Shown: positions 7,902-18,156, counted from the first letter of the stretch. The stretch is DNA of 64,000 nt from Kitasatospora kifunensis (GCF_014203855.1 NZ_JACHJV010000001.1:7130001-7194000), one strand, 5' to 3'. Numbers and translations are program-made. The notes: generated by a model from the sequence alone, not told the origin.

Positions 7902-8993
7902 TCAGGACGTTGCCCCCGGGCGCCGGTCGGCCGGTCGGCGCGGGGGGATCGGCGCGGCCGGGAAGTCCCGCGGGCCGGTCCACAGCGCGGGCACCGCGTC
8001 CGAGCGGCGCGCGAGCTCGTAGGCGATCGCCTCGTAGTTGACCCGCCAGCCGTGGAAGTGCGGCCAAGCCAGTATCGTCGGCCGTTCGGCGGTGAAGCCG
8101 GAGGCGGTGATCATGGTCACCGCCGCGTCGAACTCGGCGTAGCTGATCCGGATAGGGCCGTTCGGCTCAGGGTCGGGGTCGTAGTCGATCCGCACTACCC
8201 GGGCGATATCGCGCAGCGCCGTGAAGCCGGCCCGCAGCACCAGCCGGGCCTCGGGCGGTGCGCTGCGCGGACTGACCGCCAGCTGGATCGCGGCGGCGTC
8301 CATCACCGCGATCAGTGCGACGATCCAGCTTCGGTGCGCCTGCGGTGAACGGAAGGAGATGAGCACCGGATAGTTGGAGTGGCTCTCGCCCAGCTCGGCG
8401 GCGAGTCGCTCCCAGTCCCGGTAGAGCTGCGGCAGCGCCGTCTCGGTGTCCACCAGGGACTGCCGCGCCAGCAGTTCGGGCCCCCAGGCCGGTTCGCCCG
8501 CCCGGGACTGCAGCAGCGTCACCTCGACCTCGCGGCGGTTGTACGAGCTGTACAGCGTGGGCAGGTAGGCGATCTGCAGCGCGATCACCACCGGTCCGCT
8601 GGCGGCGGCCAGGAAGTCCAGCACCGAGAGTCGCAGCCGGTCGCCGCTGGCGAAGCCGAGGGTGAAGAGGCTGGAGCCGGCCTCCCGTGCGGAGACGCCC
8701 CAGCTGAGCCCCGAGTCGGCGTACGTCAGCAGGGTGAACGAAACCAGCAGCGCCAGGAGCCAGCAGAAGAGCATGCCGACCAGGATCAACGGCGCCAGCC
8801 AGGCCTGCGCACGGTCGTGCGCCCGGTAGTTCCGGAACGGGGCGGCGCAGGCGTGCAGCACGGCGCGCAGCGATCGCCACAGGCGCATGACCAGCGAGGA
8901 GTAGAGCCCGCGCGGCACCACCAGGGTGCGCAGGATACTGGCGAGAGTGAGCGCGAGCAGCAGGACACCGGTCAGCGCGGAGATCAACCTCAT
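7902..8993 (-). CDS. Integral membrane protein with a degenerate pore-loop motif
   Basis: A 363-residue protein. Predicted membrane helices lie at about residues 3-22, 69-92 and 127-148, and the rest is a cytosolic alpha-helical domain. Between helices 2 and 3 is SSLFTLGFASGDRL, placed as the pore loop of two-TM potassium channels (family signature TVGYGD), but the G-Y/F-G-D filter is not intact. The C-terminal half (VRIDYDPDPEPNGPIRISYA) is a conserved-looking soluble domain with no known role. Single gene on the minus strand. I infer a channel-like or sensor protein; transport has not been shown for this form. Confidence 0.7.
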   Translation of the reverse strand: MRLISALTGVLLLALTLASILRTLVVPRGLYSSLVMRLWRSLRAVLHACAAPFRNYRAHDRAQAWLAPLILVGMLFCWLLALLVSFTLLTYADSGLSWGVSAREAGSSLFTLGFASGDRLRLSVLDFLAAASGPVVIALQIAYLPTLYSSYNRREVEVTLLQSRAGEPAWGPELLARQSLVDTETALPQLYRDWERLAAELGESHSNYPVLISFRSPQAHRSWIVALIAVMDAAAIQLAVSPRSAPPEARLVLRAGFTALRDIARVVRIDYDPDPEPNGPIRISYAEFDAAVTMITASGFTAERPTILAWPHFHGWRVNYEAIAYELARRSDAVPALWTGPRDFPAAPIPPRRPADRRPGATS

Positions 8994-9140
8994 GGCGGCT
9001 ATTCTCGATCATCAGCGGCGAGTATGCCGGAGCGGCTCGATGGGTGGGCAGGTGCCGCCCAGTCACCGAGCCGCTCACCGCTTGCCGGTGGCGCTCTCCA
9101 ATACCCCGCCGGCAACGCCGGAGCGAGTCTCCCAGGGACG

Positions 9141-9872
9141 TCAGTTCTGCTGGGACAGTTGGGTGAAACGCTCCAGGCTCTGCTGGTAGGCCACCGGCGT
9201 GACGTGCATCGGGCCGGTGTAGGGATGCGTCATGTGCAGCACCAGGTAGATGCCGAAGCCAACCACCGCGCCGACCAGGCCGAGCGCGATCGCCTCGCGG
9301 TGGTGGAAGGTCAGTCCGGCGATCGGCGCGTATAGCAGCACCAGCAGGCCGGTGCCGATCAGTGCCGGGTAGAGCGGGGCGGGCAGGCTCAGTGAGGCGT
9401 CCGCCAGGCGGATCTGGCGCTTGGTGTAGATGTCGTCCAAGTCACTGAGTTCGGTAGTCCGTTGAGGCGAGTCGGGCAGTGCCTCGACGTGTTCGCGGAC
9501 GGTGTCCAGGCCGGTCCAGGTGCCCGGGTCGGCGCCACCGTGGGTCATCGCCTTGAAGTCCGGGCCGATCACGTCGGTGACGTAGGTCCGCAGCAGCGGG
9601 CGGGTGCTCGCATCGGCGTCCGTGTAGGCGGCGTTGAGTGCGCGGGCCTCGTCCCAGGTGTGTCCGCGTGCGGTGTTCAGGTTGGACCAGGAGCCGGCGA
9701 TCAGGAAGGCGGCGACCAGGATGAAGGATGAGAGCGACGCCGAGCCCAGGAAGCCGAGCGCGCCGCCGGAGAAGGCGCCTTCACGAGAGCGTGCGGTGCG
9801 GCCGAAGGCGGCCAGGATACCCACGGCCACAGCGGCGCCGAGGACTACGGCGAGGATGATTCCCAGGCTCAA
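9141..9872 (-). CDS. DUF4239 (bestrophin-like) membrane protein
   Basis: A 243-residue protein from TTG 9872. There is an N-terminal membrane helix (LSLGIILAVVLGAAVAVGIL), a second near residue 45, a middle soluble part (DEARALNAAYTDAD), and two C-terminal helices (LYPALIGTGLLVLLYAPIAG, ALGLVGAVVGFGIYLVLHM). This matches the DUF4239 layout, a family likened to bestrophin channels. The TTG is chosen because it overlaps the upstream stop as TTGA, a coupling signature. It is the second gene of a two-gene unit with the Pro-rich protein. Confidence 0.8.
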   Translation of the reverse strand: MSLGIILAVVLGAAVAVGILAAFGRTARSREGAFSGGALGFLGSASLSSFILVAAFLIAGSWSNLNTARGHTWDEARALNAAYTDADASTRPLLRTYVTDVIGPDFKAMTHGGADPGTWTGLDTVREHVEALPDSPQRTTELSDLDDIYTKRQIRLADASLSLPAPLYPALIGTGLLVLLYAPIAGLTFHHREAIALGLVGAVVGFGIYLVLHMTHPYTGPMHVTPVAYQQSLERFTQLSQQN

Positions 9873-10648
9873 CGACGTCTCCCAGTGGTGTGGTTGATGA
9901 AGGTGGCGGCCGCGGCGAGGACGGCCGGGATGGTGATGGCGACCAGGGTGAAGGCGCTCTGCGGGGCTGCCGGCAGGGCGAGACCGTTGTCCGGTGGTCG
10001 GGTCGGCACGGCGGTGCTCGCGTGCACCTGGCTGGGCGGTGGCGGGGCCGGCAGGACTGGGGTGGGCCGGGGTGGGGGCGGCGACGCCGCAGGTGTGGCG
10101 TGCGCAACTGCCCTGGGAGCGGCGGGCTTTGGGGGTGGCGGTTGAGCTGGGGGAGGGGCAGTGGGGTGGGTGATCGGGGCCGCCAGCGTGAGAGTGGGGT
10201 GGGGAGAGGGCGGCGCGGGCGGTTTCGGCACCGGTGGTGGCGCGGGTGGCGTCGGCAGTGCGGGCGGGGGCGGTGGTGTGGGAGGGGGCGGCGGGGTTGG
10301 TGGCTCGGGTGGGCACGGGTGCGGCGGCGGTGGTGGGATGGGCGGGCACGGGGGCAGCGGATACGGGAACACGGGTGGTTCGTGGGGTGGGCGGTCGTGC
10401 TCCGGGCGGTCGTGCTCCGGGCGTTCGGGAAGCGACTGACCGTGCAGTGCCTGACCGTGCAGTGCCTGGCCGTGAAGAGGCTGACCGTGAAGCGCCTGGT
10501 CATGAGGTGGTTGGTCGGGGTGCCGGTGGAGGTCGTGCGAGCGGTCGTGGTGCTCCGGCTGCGGAGGCGCGGGCGGCGGCGAGGGCTCGCACCGCTCGGG
10601 GGTGTGCTGATCGCCCGGCCTCAGCGGGCCGTCATCATCGCCTTGCAT
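9869..10648 (-). CDS. Proline/histidine-rich tail-anchored protein
   Basis: A 259-residue low-complexity protein. The N-terminal part carries repeats of LHGQA/LHGQS and PEHDR, rich in His. The centre is almost pure proline with short charged breaks. The C-terminus has one membrane helix (AFTLVAITIPAVLAAAATFI) followed by a basic tail. ATG 10648 was preferred to an upstream extension to 10741, which looks non-coding. Its stop overlaps the DUF4239 start (TTGA). The His-rich segment could bind metals, and the proline region may span the cell wall. No family is recognised. Confidence 0.65.
   Translation of the reverse strand: MQGDDDGPLRPGDQHTPERCEPSPPPAPPQPEHHDRSHDLHRHPDQPPHDQALHGQPLHGQALHGQALHGQSLPERPEHDRPEHDRPPHEPPVFPYPLPPCPPIPPPPPHPCPPEPPTPPPPPTPPPPPALPTPPAPPPVPKPPAPPSPHPTLTLAAPITHPTAPPPAQPPPPKPAAPRAVAHATPAASPPPPRPTPVLPAPPPPSQVHASTAVPTRPPDNGLALPAAPQSAFTLVAITIPAVLAAAATFINHTTGRRR
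10395..10505. repeat. 15-bp tandem repeats encoding HGQxL motifs
   Basis: On the plus strand, units of the type GACCGTGCAGTGCCT recur with few changes over 10436-10500, and an 18-bp unit around GGTCGTGCTCCGG is duplicated at about 10395-10430. They encode the His-rich repeats of the Pro/His-rich protein and could vary in number between strains. Confidence 0.75.
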
Positions 10649-10802
10649 GCCCAGGACGATAATCAGGCGTGAATAGGCCAGAGTATTGAATTGCGCCCTT
10701 TCCCACGGAATTGACCCTTGCGGGGGGCGAAGAGTCGCCACACCGTACGTGCGGCGAACTCATGTTCCGTCGAAATGAGGCCTGGCGCGGGTCCGGCTGG
10801 GA

Positions 10803-11612
10803 TCAGCCGGCCAGGTACCGGCGGAGCAGGCACTTGCACTCGGCGATCAGCGCGGGGTCGCCGTCCCGGTCGTACTGGAAAGCGAGTTTGAGCACCGCGT
10901 CCGCGCATTCGAGTGCCACTCGCAGGGCCAGCGGGCCCGGGCCCTGGCCGTCGCCGGACAGTTGCTCGAAGGTGAGCCGGTGCAGCAGCTGGGCCACCGC
11001 GCTGTTGTTGTCGAGCGTGCCGTCGAGCAGGTGTTCCACGTCGTCCAGGGCCGGCGGGGTAGGGCCGGCCAGGCCGAAGTCGAGCGCGCCGAAGCCCGGC
11101 ACCGCGCGCTTCATCGCGACGAACTCCTCGACCGCCAGGTCGACGAACCCGCCGATGTCCTGCGGGGATTCGGCTGCCAGTCGCCGGGTCAGCCGGTCGA
11201 GGTAGCGCCGCAGGTTGCGTCGGGCGAGTGCGGCCAGCAGGCTCTGCTTGCCGGTGAAGAACTGGTAGAGCGTACCGATCGGAACCTGGGCGCGGGCGGC
11301 GATCTCCTTGGTGGTGAGTGCGGCCGCGCCCACCTCGTCGAGCAACTCCGCACAGGCGTCCAGAATCCGTTCCAGACGTTCCTGGCTGCGCTGTTGGACG
11401 GGCTTGCGGCGCAACTCGGGGTCGGTCGCATCGAGTAGTGCGCTGGTGCCGGCCCCGGCCGTGCTCCCCGCCCTGGCCGCCGTCGCGGCGGTTGAGCTCG
11501 TTGCCGCGGCTGTCGTTGCCGTCGTCGCTCCAACTGCCGTACTGGAAGGGTTGACAGTGGTCGACGTCCCGTTCGCCTGACCCGTCCGGCTCTTCGGGTT
11601 CCGCTCGTTCAT
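10803..11612 (-). CDS. TetR-family transcriptional regulator
   Basis: A 269-residue regulator from ATG 11612, with AGGA about 7 nt upstream. A 60-residue Ala/Thr/Ser-rich N-terminal extension precedes the TetR DNA-binding domain (ERILDACAELLDEVG, LTTKEIAARAQVPIGTLYQFF). The C-terminal ligand domain is all helical and ends LIAECKCLLRRYLAG. It is divergent from the GH1 beta-glucosidase gene. A perfect palindrome CATGAGT-N3-ACTCATG sits 77 nt before its start. Near copies precede the glucosidase and a sugar transporter, so it probably represses itself and both. The inducer is likely a glucoside, by inference only. Confidence 0.87.
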   Translation of the reverse strand: MNERNPKSRTGQANGTSTTVNPSSTAVGATTATTAAATSSTAATAARAGSTAGAGTSALLDATDPELRRKPVQQRSQERLERILDACAELLDEVGAAALTTKEIAARAQVPIGTLYQFFTGKQSLLAALARRNLRRYLDRLTRRLAAESPQDIGGFVDLAVEEFVAMKRAVPGFGALDFGLAGPTPPALDDVEHLLDGTLDNNSAVAQLLHRLTFEQLSGDGQGPGPLALRVALECADAVLKLAFQYDRDGDPALIAECKCLLRRYLAG

Positions 11613-11649
11613 GCGCTGTCCTGCTCCCGTCCTCACCGCGTGCATCTAC

Positions 11650-11705
11650 CACTGTGCCGCATCTGGCGTGTGCTAGGCCAATCGCTGTCATGAGTATGAC
11701 TCATG
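11650..11705. promoter_or_regulatory. Shared regulatory module copy 1 (tetR-proximal)
   Basis: CACTGTGCCGCATCTGG starts at 11650 and the palindrome CATGAGTATGACTCATG starts at 11689, 39 bp later. The same two blocks at the same spacing precede the glucosidase and the transporter. This copy has perfect 7-bp arms and lies in the tetR upstream region, so it is the best candidate for the autoregulatory TetR operator. Confidence 0.7.
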
Positions 11706-11779
11706 TTGGTCACCTCGGCGGTTACGTCACCGTACTGCGCGATCAGGGACCCAAGTTCGTTACCAGCCTCGTCGCAACC

Positions 11780-11793
11780 CGGGAGCGCTGCGA
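11780..11793. promoter_or_regulatory. Degenerate CebR-like box
   Basis: CGGGAGCGCTGCGA matches 11 of 14 bases of the TGGGAGCGCTCCCA operator of CebR, the cellobiose repressor that controls the GH1 gene bglC in some streptomycetes. It lies 94 bp before the glucosidase start. Three mismatches make it uncertain. Confidence 0.35.
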
Positions 11794-11811
11794 TCAGCCC
11801 TCGGGCTCAAT

Positions 11812-11866
11812 CACTGTCCCACATCTGGTATTTGAGTGGCGGGCAACTAACATGAGGAGTACTCAT
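11812..11866 (+). promoter_or_regulatory. Shared regulatory module copy 2 (glucosidase promoter)
   Basis: CACTGTCCCACATCTGG at 11812 and CATGAGGAGTACTCAT at 11851, again 39 bp apart. Similarity to copy 3 continues downstream into the ribosome-site region (AGAGGGGG). The palindrome lies 21-36 bp before the start codon, suited to blocking RNA polymerase. Confidence 0.72.
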
Positions 11867-11886
11867 ATTCATCAGAGGGGGTTGGA

Positions 11887-13245
<1,359 letters not shown>

Positions 13246-13333
13246 TTGATCCGTGACCTGAAGTGACATCGGTCAGGCTCGGCTCCGGCCCCCGATGTGA
13301 CGGTCGAGCAGGTGGTGCTGCGATAATCGGCGG

Positions 13334-16300
13334 GTGCGTGTCGGCCTGCTCGGACCCTTGATGCTGGACACCGGAGCGGGCCCGATATCGATCGGCGGCG
13401 CGCGGCTGCGGGCGCTGCTGGCGCGGCTGGCGCTGGACGGCGGGCGCGCCGTCCGGCCGGAGGTCCTCGTGGAGGCGCTGTGGGCCGAGGCGCCGCCGGC
13501 CGACCAGGCGAACGCGCTGCAGTCGCTGGTGTCCCGGTTGCGGGGCGTGCTGGGCGACCCCGAGCTGCTCACCCTTGGACCGGCGGGGTATCGGCTGGCC
13601 GTCGAGGCGGGTGCGGTGGACACCGTCCGGTTCGAGCAGCTGGCCCGCTCGGGTCGGCGCTTGCACGCGCAGGGTCAACCGGCCGAGGCTGCCGCGGCGT
13701 TGCGGGAGGCACTGAGCCTGTGGCGCGGCCCCGCCCTGGCGGACGTGCGTGAGGCGCCGTTCGCCGATGCCGAGGCCGAGCGGCTCGAACGGGCCCGGCT
13801 GGCCGCCCTGGAGGACCGGATCGAGGCCGATCTCGTATTGGGAGCCGACCCCGATCTCGTCGCCGAGCTCGAATCGCTGACAGCGGAGCATCCGCTGCAC
13901 GAACGGTTGCATGCCCAGCTGGTCCGGGCCCTGGCCATCGGCGGCCGGGGCACCGAGGCACTGGCCACCTACCAGCGGCTGCGCGACCGGCTGGCCGACA
14001 CCTTCGGCAGCGACCCCGGGCCGCAGCTGCAAGCGGCCCATCTCGCGGTGCTGCGTGGCGAGCTCCCACCGCCCCGGTCCGGCCACCAGGACCGGCCCGG
14101 ACACCCGCCACAGCACCAGCAGTTGGAGCAGTACCAGCCGCTCCGCCGATCGTGGCTGCCCGGCAACCTGGACGCGCCGCTGACCAGCTTCGTAGGCCGC
14201 GAGGACGACGTGCGCCGGGTGGTCGAGCTGCTCGGGCAGGCCCGGCTGGTCACCCTGGTCGGGCCCGGAGGGGCCGGCAAGACCCGGCTGGCCACCACCA
14301 GCGGCCGACAGCTCACACCGTCCGGCGGGGTGTGCTTCGTCGCCCTGGCCCCAGTCGGCGCGGACGACGTGCCCCGCGCGGTGCTCGCCGCCCTGCGGGT
14401 GCGCGAGGCCGGCGTACTCAAGGGCGCTGTGACACCGCGCCGCCCGCCGGTGAGCTCGGGCGGCTCGGGCGGCGCCTCCGGTGCCGCTGAAGAGATCCTG
14501 GACCGCCTGGCCGAGGTGCTGGCGGACGACGACCTGGTGCTGGTGCTGGACAACTGCGAGCACCTGGTCGAGGCGGCCGCGGCACTGGCCGAGACCCTGC
14601 TCGGCCGGTGCCCCCGGCTGCGGGTGCTGGCCACCAGCCGGGAGGCGCTGCGGATCGACGGCGAGGTCCTGCACCCGGTGCTCCCACTGGAACTGCCCGA
14701 ACCGGGCTCGACGGTGGAGCAGGCCCGTGCCTGCGCGGCGATCCGGCTGTTCCACGACCGGGCCGTCGCGGTGTGTCCAGGCTTCGGTGTGGAGGGCGAG
14801 TCGCTGGCGGCGGCGATCGAGATCTGCCGTCGCCTGGACGGCCTGCCGCTCGGGATCGAACTGGCCGCGGCACGGTTGCGCACCCTGCCGATCGAGGTGA
14901 TCGCGGCCCGGCTGGACGACCGATTCCGGCTGCTCACCCGGGGCAGCCGCACCGCACTGCCCCGGCACCAGACCCTGCGTGCCGCGGTGGCCTGGAGCTG
15001 GGAACTGTTGGACGCCGACGAGCAGGTGCTGCTGGAGAGGCTGTCGGTGGTGCCCGGAAGCTTCACCGAGGACGCGGCACAGGCGGTCGGCGGGCTCGAC
15101 GTCCCGTGCGCGGACGCGTACACCGCCGACCCGCACACCGGCGACGCGTACACCGGTGATGTCCGGGAGCTGCTGGCGGCGCTGGTCGACAAGTCCCTGC
15201 TGCATCCGCTCGGGGCCGTCGCTACGGGCGAGCCGCGCTACCGGATGCTGGAGACCATCCGGGAGTACGGGCTGCAGCAACTCGCCCGGCGCAAGGAGGT
15301 CGGCGCCGCCCGCGAACGGCACGCCGGGTTCTTCCTCGAACTGGCCGAGATCGCGGAACCGCGGCTGCGCACCCGTGACCAACTGCGTTGGCTGGCCCGG
15401 CTGTCGGCCGAGCGGGACAACCTGCTGGCCGCGATCCGCTGGGCGATCGAGTCCGGGGACGCCGAGACGGCGGTCCGGTTCGGCGCCTCGCTCTGCTGGT
15501 TCTGGTCCATGCGGGGCTACCCGCCGGAGTCGCTGGACCTGCTCGACCGGGTGTTGGAGGTTCCTGGGCCGGCCGATCCGGTGGCCCGCGCGCTGGTGAT
15601 CGCGACGTATGCGGTCGGCACCGAGTCCATCAGTCACCCGCAGGAGAGGGCAGCCGCCTTCCGCCGGATCGAGGAGGCGATGGCGGGCATCGATCCCGGT
15701 GCCCATCCCCTGCTGGAGCTGGCCCAATTGGCCGCCGCGATCGCCGGACCGAAGCGGCAGGCTCAGGACGTCGCGACGGAGCCGCCCCCGGGCCTGCTCG
15801 GCTCACCGGACATACCTGATACATCGGATGTACCAGGGCGGAAGGACCCCTCGAGCCGGTCGTTCGGACTGCTGGTTCAGGGCCTGCTGACCCTGCACAC
15901 CGGAGACGTCACCGCGGCGACGGGCTTCCTCTCCCGCGCGCTGACCGGTTTCGAGGAACTCGGGGAGCGGTGGGGCCTGGCGACCGCACTGAGCACCCTC
16001 GGGTCGATCCGGCGGCGGTCCGGCGAACTGAACGATGCGCTGGCGATGAACGAGCGGGCCACCCGGTACTTCCAGGAGCTCGGCATGCAGGAGTACACGG
16101 TCGAGAACGAGGTGCAGGCGGCTCTGATGCGCGCCCAAGCCGGCGATGTGGACGGCGCGCGGCGACAGCTGGCGGAGCTGTTCGACCAGGTGGCACAGAG
16201 CGGATCGGCCGAGCCGTGGGCCCTGGTGGGCCTGGGCCGGGCCCAGTTGGAGTGGCGGGCCGGACAGCTGGGAGCGGCCCGCGCACACGTGCGGCTCGCC

Positions 16301-16750
16301 CTGACCGAGGCGCCCGGCGGCCAGCCGACGCCGTCGCACCTCACCGCCCTGTTGCTGGGCGTGCTCGCCCAGGTGGACGCGGCGGACGGCTGTCCGGACG
16401 AAGCGGTGCGCCGGCTCGACCACCCGGCGGTTCACCTGGTACTGACCTGGAACTCGGCGATCACGGGGTGGATCGCGGTCGTGGTCGCCGGCATCGAGCT
16501 GTGCCGCGACCGGCCGGGGAGTGCAGCACGGCTGCTCGGGGCCGCCGACTTGTTGCGGGGCTCGGACGACCTCGGCGACCCCGACGTGCGCAGGATCACC
16601 CAGCGCGCCACGGCCGCCCTGGGAGCCGCCGGGTTCGCGGCGGCCCACGCCACGGGCGCGACGATGACGCGGACCGGTGCCAGAGACCTGCTGTCCGTGA
16701 TCATCACCGCGCCCGGGGCACGGCCGAGTTGCTCCGCTCAGCGGGCCTGA
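13334..16750 (+). CDS. AfsR/SARP-type regulator with NB-ARC ATPase and TPR region
   Basis: A 1138-residue regulator from GTG 13334. Order: a winged-helix DNA-binding domain (residues ~1-90), the BTAD bacterial transcriptional activation domain (~95-240), a linker, an NTPase with P-loop LVGPGGAGKTRLA (~310) and Walker B DLVLVLDNCEHL, then a winged-helix and TPR-like helical C-terminus. Such proteins activate secondary-metabolite or development genes after ATP- and phosphorylation-dependent switching. No biosynthetic cluster is visible nearby. The last 13 nt overlap the convergent serine-hydrolase gene. Downstream of the glucosidase by 88 nt, but with no evidence of a shared transcript. Confidence 0.88.
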   Translation: MRVGLLGPLMLDTGAGPISIGGARLRALLARLALDGGRAVRPEVLVEALWAEAPPADQANALQSLVSRLRGVLGDPELLTLGPAGYRLAVEAGAVDTVRFEQLARSGRRLHAQGQPAEAAAALREALSLWRGPALADVREAPFADAEAERLERARLAALEDRIEADLVLGADPDLVAELESLTAEHPLHERLHAQLVRALAIGGRGTEALATYQRLRDRLADTFGSDPGPQLQAAHLAVLRGELPPPRSGHQDRPGHPPQHQQLEQYQPLRRSWLPGNLDAPLTSFVGREDDVRRVVELLGQARLVTLVGPGGAGKTRLATTSGRQLTPSGGVCFVALAPVGADDVPRAVLAALRVREAGVLKGAVTPRRPPVSSGGSGGASGAAEEILDRLAEVLADDDLVLVLDNCEHLVEAAAALAETLLGRCPRLRVLATSREALRIDGEVLHPVLPLELPEPGSTVEQARACAAIRLFHDRAVAVCPGFGVEGESLAAAIEICRRLDGLPLGIELAAARLRTLPIEVIAARLDDRFRLLTRGSRTALPRHQTLRAAVAWSWELLDADEQVLLERLSVVPGSFTEDAAQAVGGLDVPCADAYTADPHTGDAYTGDVRELLAALVDKSLLHPLGAVATGEPRYRMLETIREYGLQQLARRKEVGAARERHAGFFLELAEIAEPRLRTRDQLRWLARLSAERDNLLAAIRWAIESGDAETAVRFGASLCWFWSMRGYPPESLDLLDRVLEVPGPADPVARALVIATYAVGTESISHPQERAAAFRRIEEAMAGIDPGAHPLLELAQLAAAIAGPKRQAQDVATEPPPGLLGSPDIPDTSDVPGRKDPSSRSFGLLVQGLLTLHTGDVTAATGFLSRALTGFEELGERWGLATALSTLGSIRRRSGELNDALAMNERATRYFQELGMQEYTVENEVQAALMRAQAGDVDGARRQLAELFDQVAQSGSAEPWALVGLGRAQLEWRAGQLGAARAHVRLALTEAPGGQPTPSHLTALLLGVLAQVDAADGCPDEAVRRLDHPAVHLVLTWNSAITGWIAVVVAGIELCRDRPGSAARLLGAADLLRGSDDLGDPDVRRITQRATAALGAAGFAAAHATGATMTRTGARDLLSVIITAPGARPSCSAQRA

Positions 16751-18084
16751 GCCTGAGCCTGAGCCTGAGCCTGATCCGGGGCTGGGGCCGTGGCCGGGGC
16801 CTGAGCCGAGCCGGCCGGAGCCGGTTTGCCGAACATGGCGCAGGTCACGGCGGTCTGCAGTGCCTGGTCAGCCGCGACGAGCTTCGCGTTGGCCCCGAAC
16901 TCGAACAGGAACTCCGTCGAGACGAGGACGGTGGCGGTGCGACTGCCGGTGCTGTCGGTGAGGTTGACGCTGGAGTAGCCGGTTATCCCTCCGTCGTGGG
17001 CCCAGATGGTGCCGCAGGCAGTGGTGCCCGTCTCGATGCCGAGCCCGGAGCCGGGGCCGTTCACCGGGTTCTTCGGGTCCATCGGGACGGTGCTGCGCAG
17101 CTCTGCCAGCTGGGCCGCGGGCAGCAGCTTGCCGGACATCAACGCGGTGTAGAAGCGGGACCAGTCCTGTGCGGTGGACACCACCGCCCCGGCGGCTCCG
17201 CCCCAACTCGGGTCATTGCCGGAGACGTTCACGTGGCCGTCGCCGTGCACCCCGGCAACGTCCTGGAACGCGGTGGGCACCTCCGCCGGCATGTGGGCCA
17301 AGTCCGGTTCGTAGCCGCGGGCGTACCGGCCGTGCCAGCTCCCGTCCGTGGCGAGGTAGGTGTGCTTCAGGCCCAGCGGCCGGGCGATCCGGTCCCGGAT
17401 CAGGTCGGCGAGGCTCGCCCCGGTGACCCGCTCAAGGACGGCGCCGACCGCGGCGTAGTCGGTGTTGCTGTAGGACCACTGGGTGCCCGGGGCGAACAGC
17501 GGCGGGTGTTTCACGCCCACGGCGAGCAGCTGTGCGGAGGTCCACCGATGCGGGTCCTTGCCGAGGATCGACGGCACGAGGGCCGGGTCCTCGGTGTAGT
17601 CGAACAGGCCGCTGGTGTGGTTCAGCAGCATCCGCAGCGTGATCGCCTGGCCGTTCGGGACCTGGCCCGGCAGCCACTTCTCCACCGGGTCGGTCAGCGC
17701 GAGCCTGCCCTCGGCGACCAGTTGCAGGACGATCGTGGCCATCATGGTCTTGGTGTTGGAGCCCATCCGGAACTCGTCGCTCACCTTGAGCCGTTGGTCC
17801 TTCGCGGCCCAGGGAGCCTGCTCGGCGATCTCGACCGGCCGACCGTGGCCGTCGTCCACCCGCACGACCACGCCAGGCGCGCCGGCATCCACCAATTGCT
17901 TCGCCAGTTGCGTCAGTTGAGCCAGTTGCGGATCGGCTCCAGGCCGGGTCGAGGCAGCGGCCGGCGCAACGGTCAGCCCCACGGTCAGGGCCGACGCCGT
18001 CAGTACGGCCGGCGCCAGCCGCAGGCGACGCGACCACGGTGTGCGAGCCGACGAAGAGGTGTCTGAAGAAGTATCCGGTGACAT
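16738..18084 (-). CDS. Secreted serine hydrolase, class C beta-lactamase/DD-peptidase-like
   Basis: A 448-residue exported protein. The signal peptide has SRRLRL before a hydrophobic stretch and APAAAS as cleavage site. The catalytic tetrad is SNTK near residue 108, with the tyrosine motif YSNTDY and a third motif HDGGITGY. Family members hydrolyse D-Ala peptides, esters or amides. Secretion suggests a cell-wall substrate. The C-terminus is a run of QA dipeptides from a DNA repeat, possibly a wall-spanning or disordered tail. ATG 18084 has GGAGG 9 nt upstream. Confidence 0.88.
   Translation of the reverse strand: MSPDTSSDTSSSARTPWSRRLRLAPAVLTASALTVGLTVAPAAASTRPGADPQLAQLTQLAKQLVDAGAPGVVVRVDDGHGRPVEIAEQAPWAAKDQRLKVSDEFRMGSNTKTMMATIVLQLVAEGRLALTDPVEKWLPGQVPNGQAITLRMLLNHTSGLFDYTEDPALVPSILGKDPHRWTSAQLLAVGVKHPPLFAPGTQWSYSNTDYAAVGAVLERVTGASLADLIRDRIARPLGLKHTYLATDGSWHGRYARGYEPDLAHMPAEVPTAFQDVAGVHGDGHVNVSGNDPSWGGAAGAVVSTAQDWSRFYTALMSGKLLPAAQLAELRSTVPMDPKNPVNGPGSGLGIETGTTACGTIWAHDGGITGYSSVNLTDSTGSRTATVLVSTEFLFEFGANAKLVAADQALQTAVTCAMFGKPAPAGSAQAPATAPAPDQAQAQAQAQAR
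16745..16775. repeat. 6-bp tandem repeat at the 3' end of the serine-hydrolase gene
   Basis: The unit GAGCCT repeats about five times on the plus strand and encodes the C-terminal (QA)n tail on the minus strand. It sits right beside the stop codon of the convergent AfsR-type gene, so copy-number change would affect the tail but not the regulator. Confidence 0.75.
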
Positions 18085-18156
18085 GGACCCGTTCCTCCGG
18101 TTGCTGGGTGACTGGATGGACCCAGCTTCCGGCCCGCCACTGGCAGCGCGCGCACA

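Noticed and set aside
7801..8022. Short plus-strand ORF from ATG 7801 (MERLFLVAALTPEVLVEPRR)
   Set aside because: It runs over 120 bp into the 3' end of the minus-strand membrane gene and becomes Arg-rich shadow sequence. Only the first ~25 codons look protein-like.
9890..10672. Gly/Arg/Trp-rich plus-strand frame opposite the Pro-rich gene
   Set aside because: The minus-strand gene has a membrane helix and a stop/start overlap with DUF4239. The plus frame is the complement of proline codons.
11831..11853. Sigma-70 promoter with TTGAGT and TAACAT upstream of the glucosidase
   Set aside because: The spacing between them is only about 10 bp, and the TTGAGT is not conserved in the matching symporter promoter.
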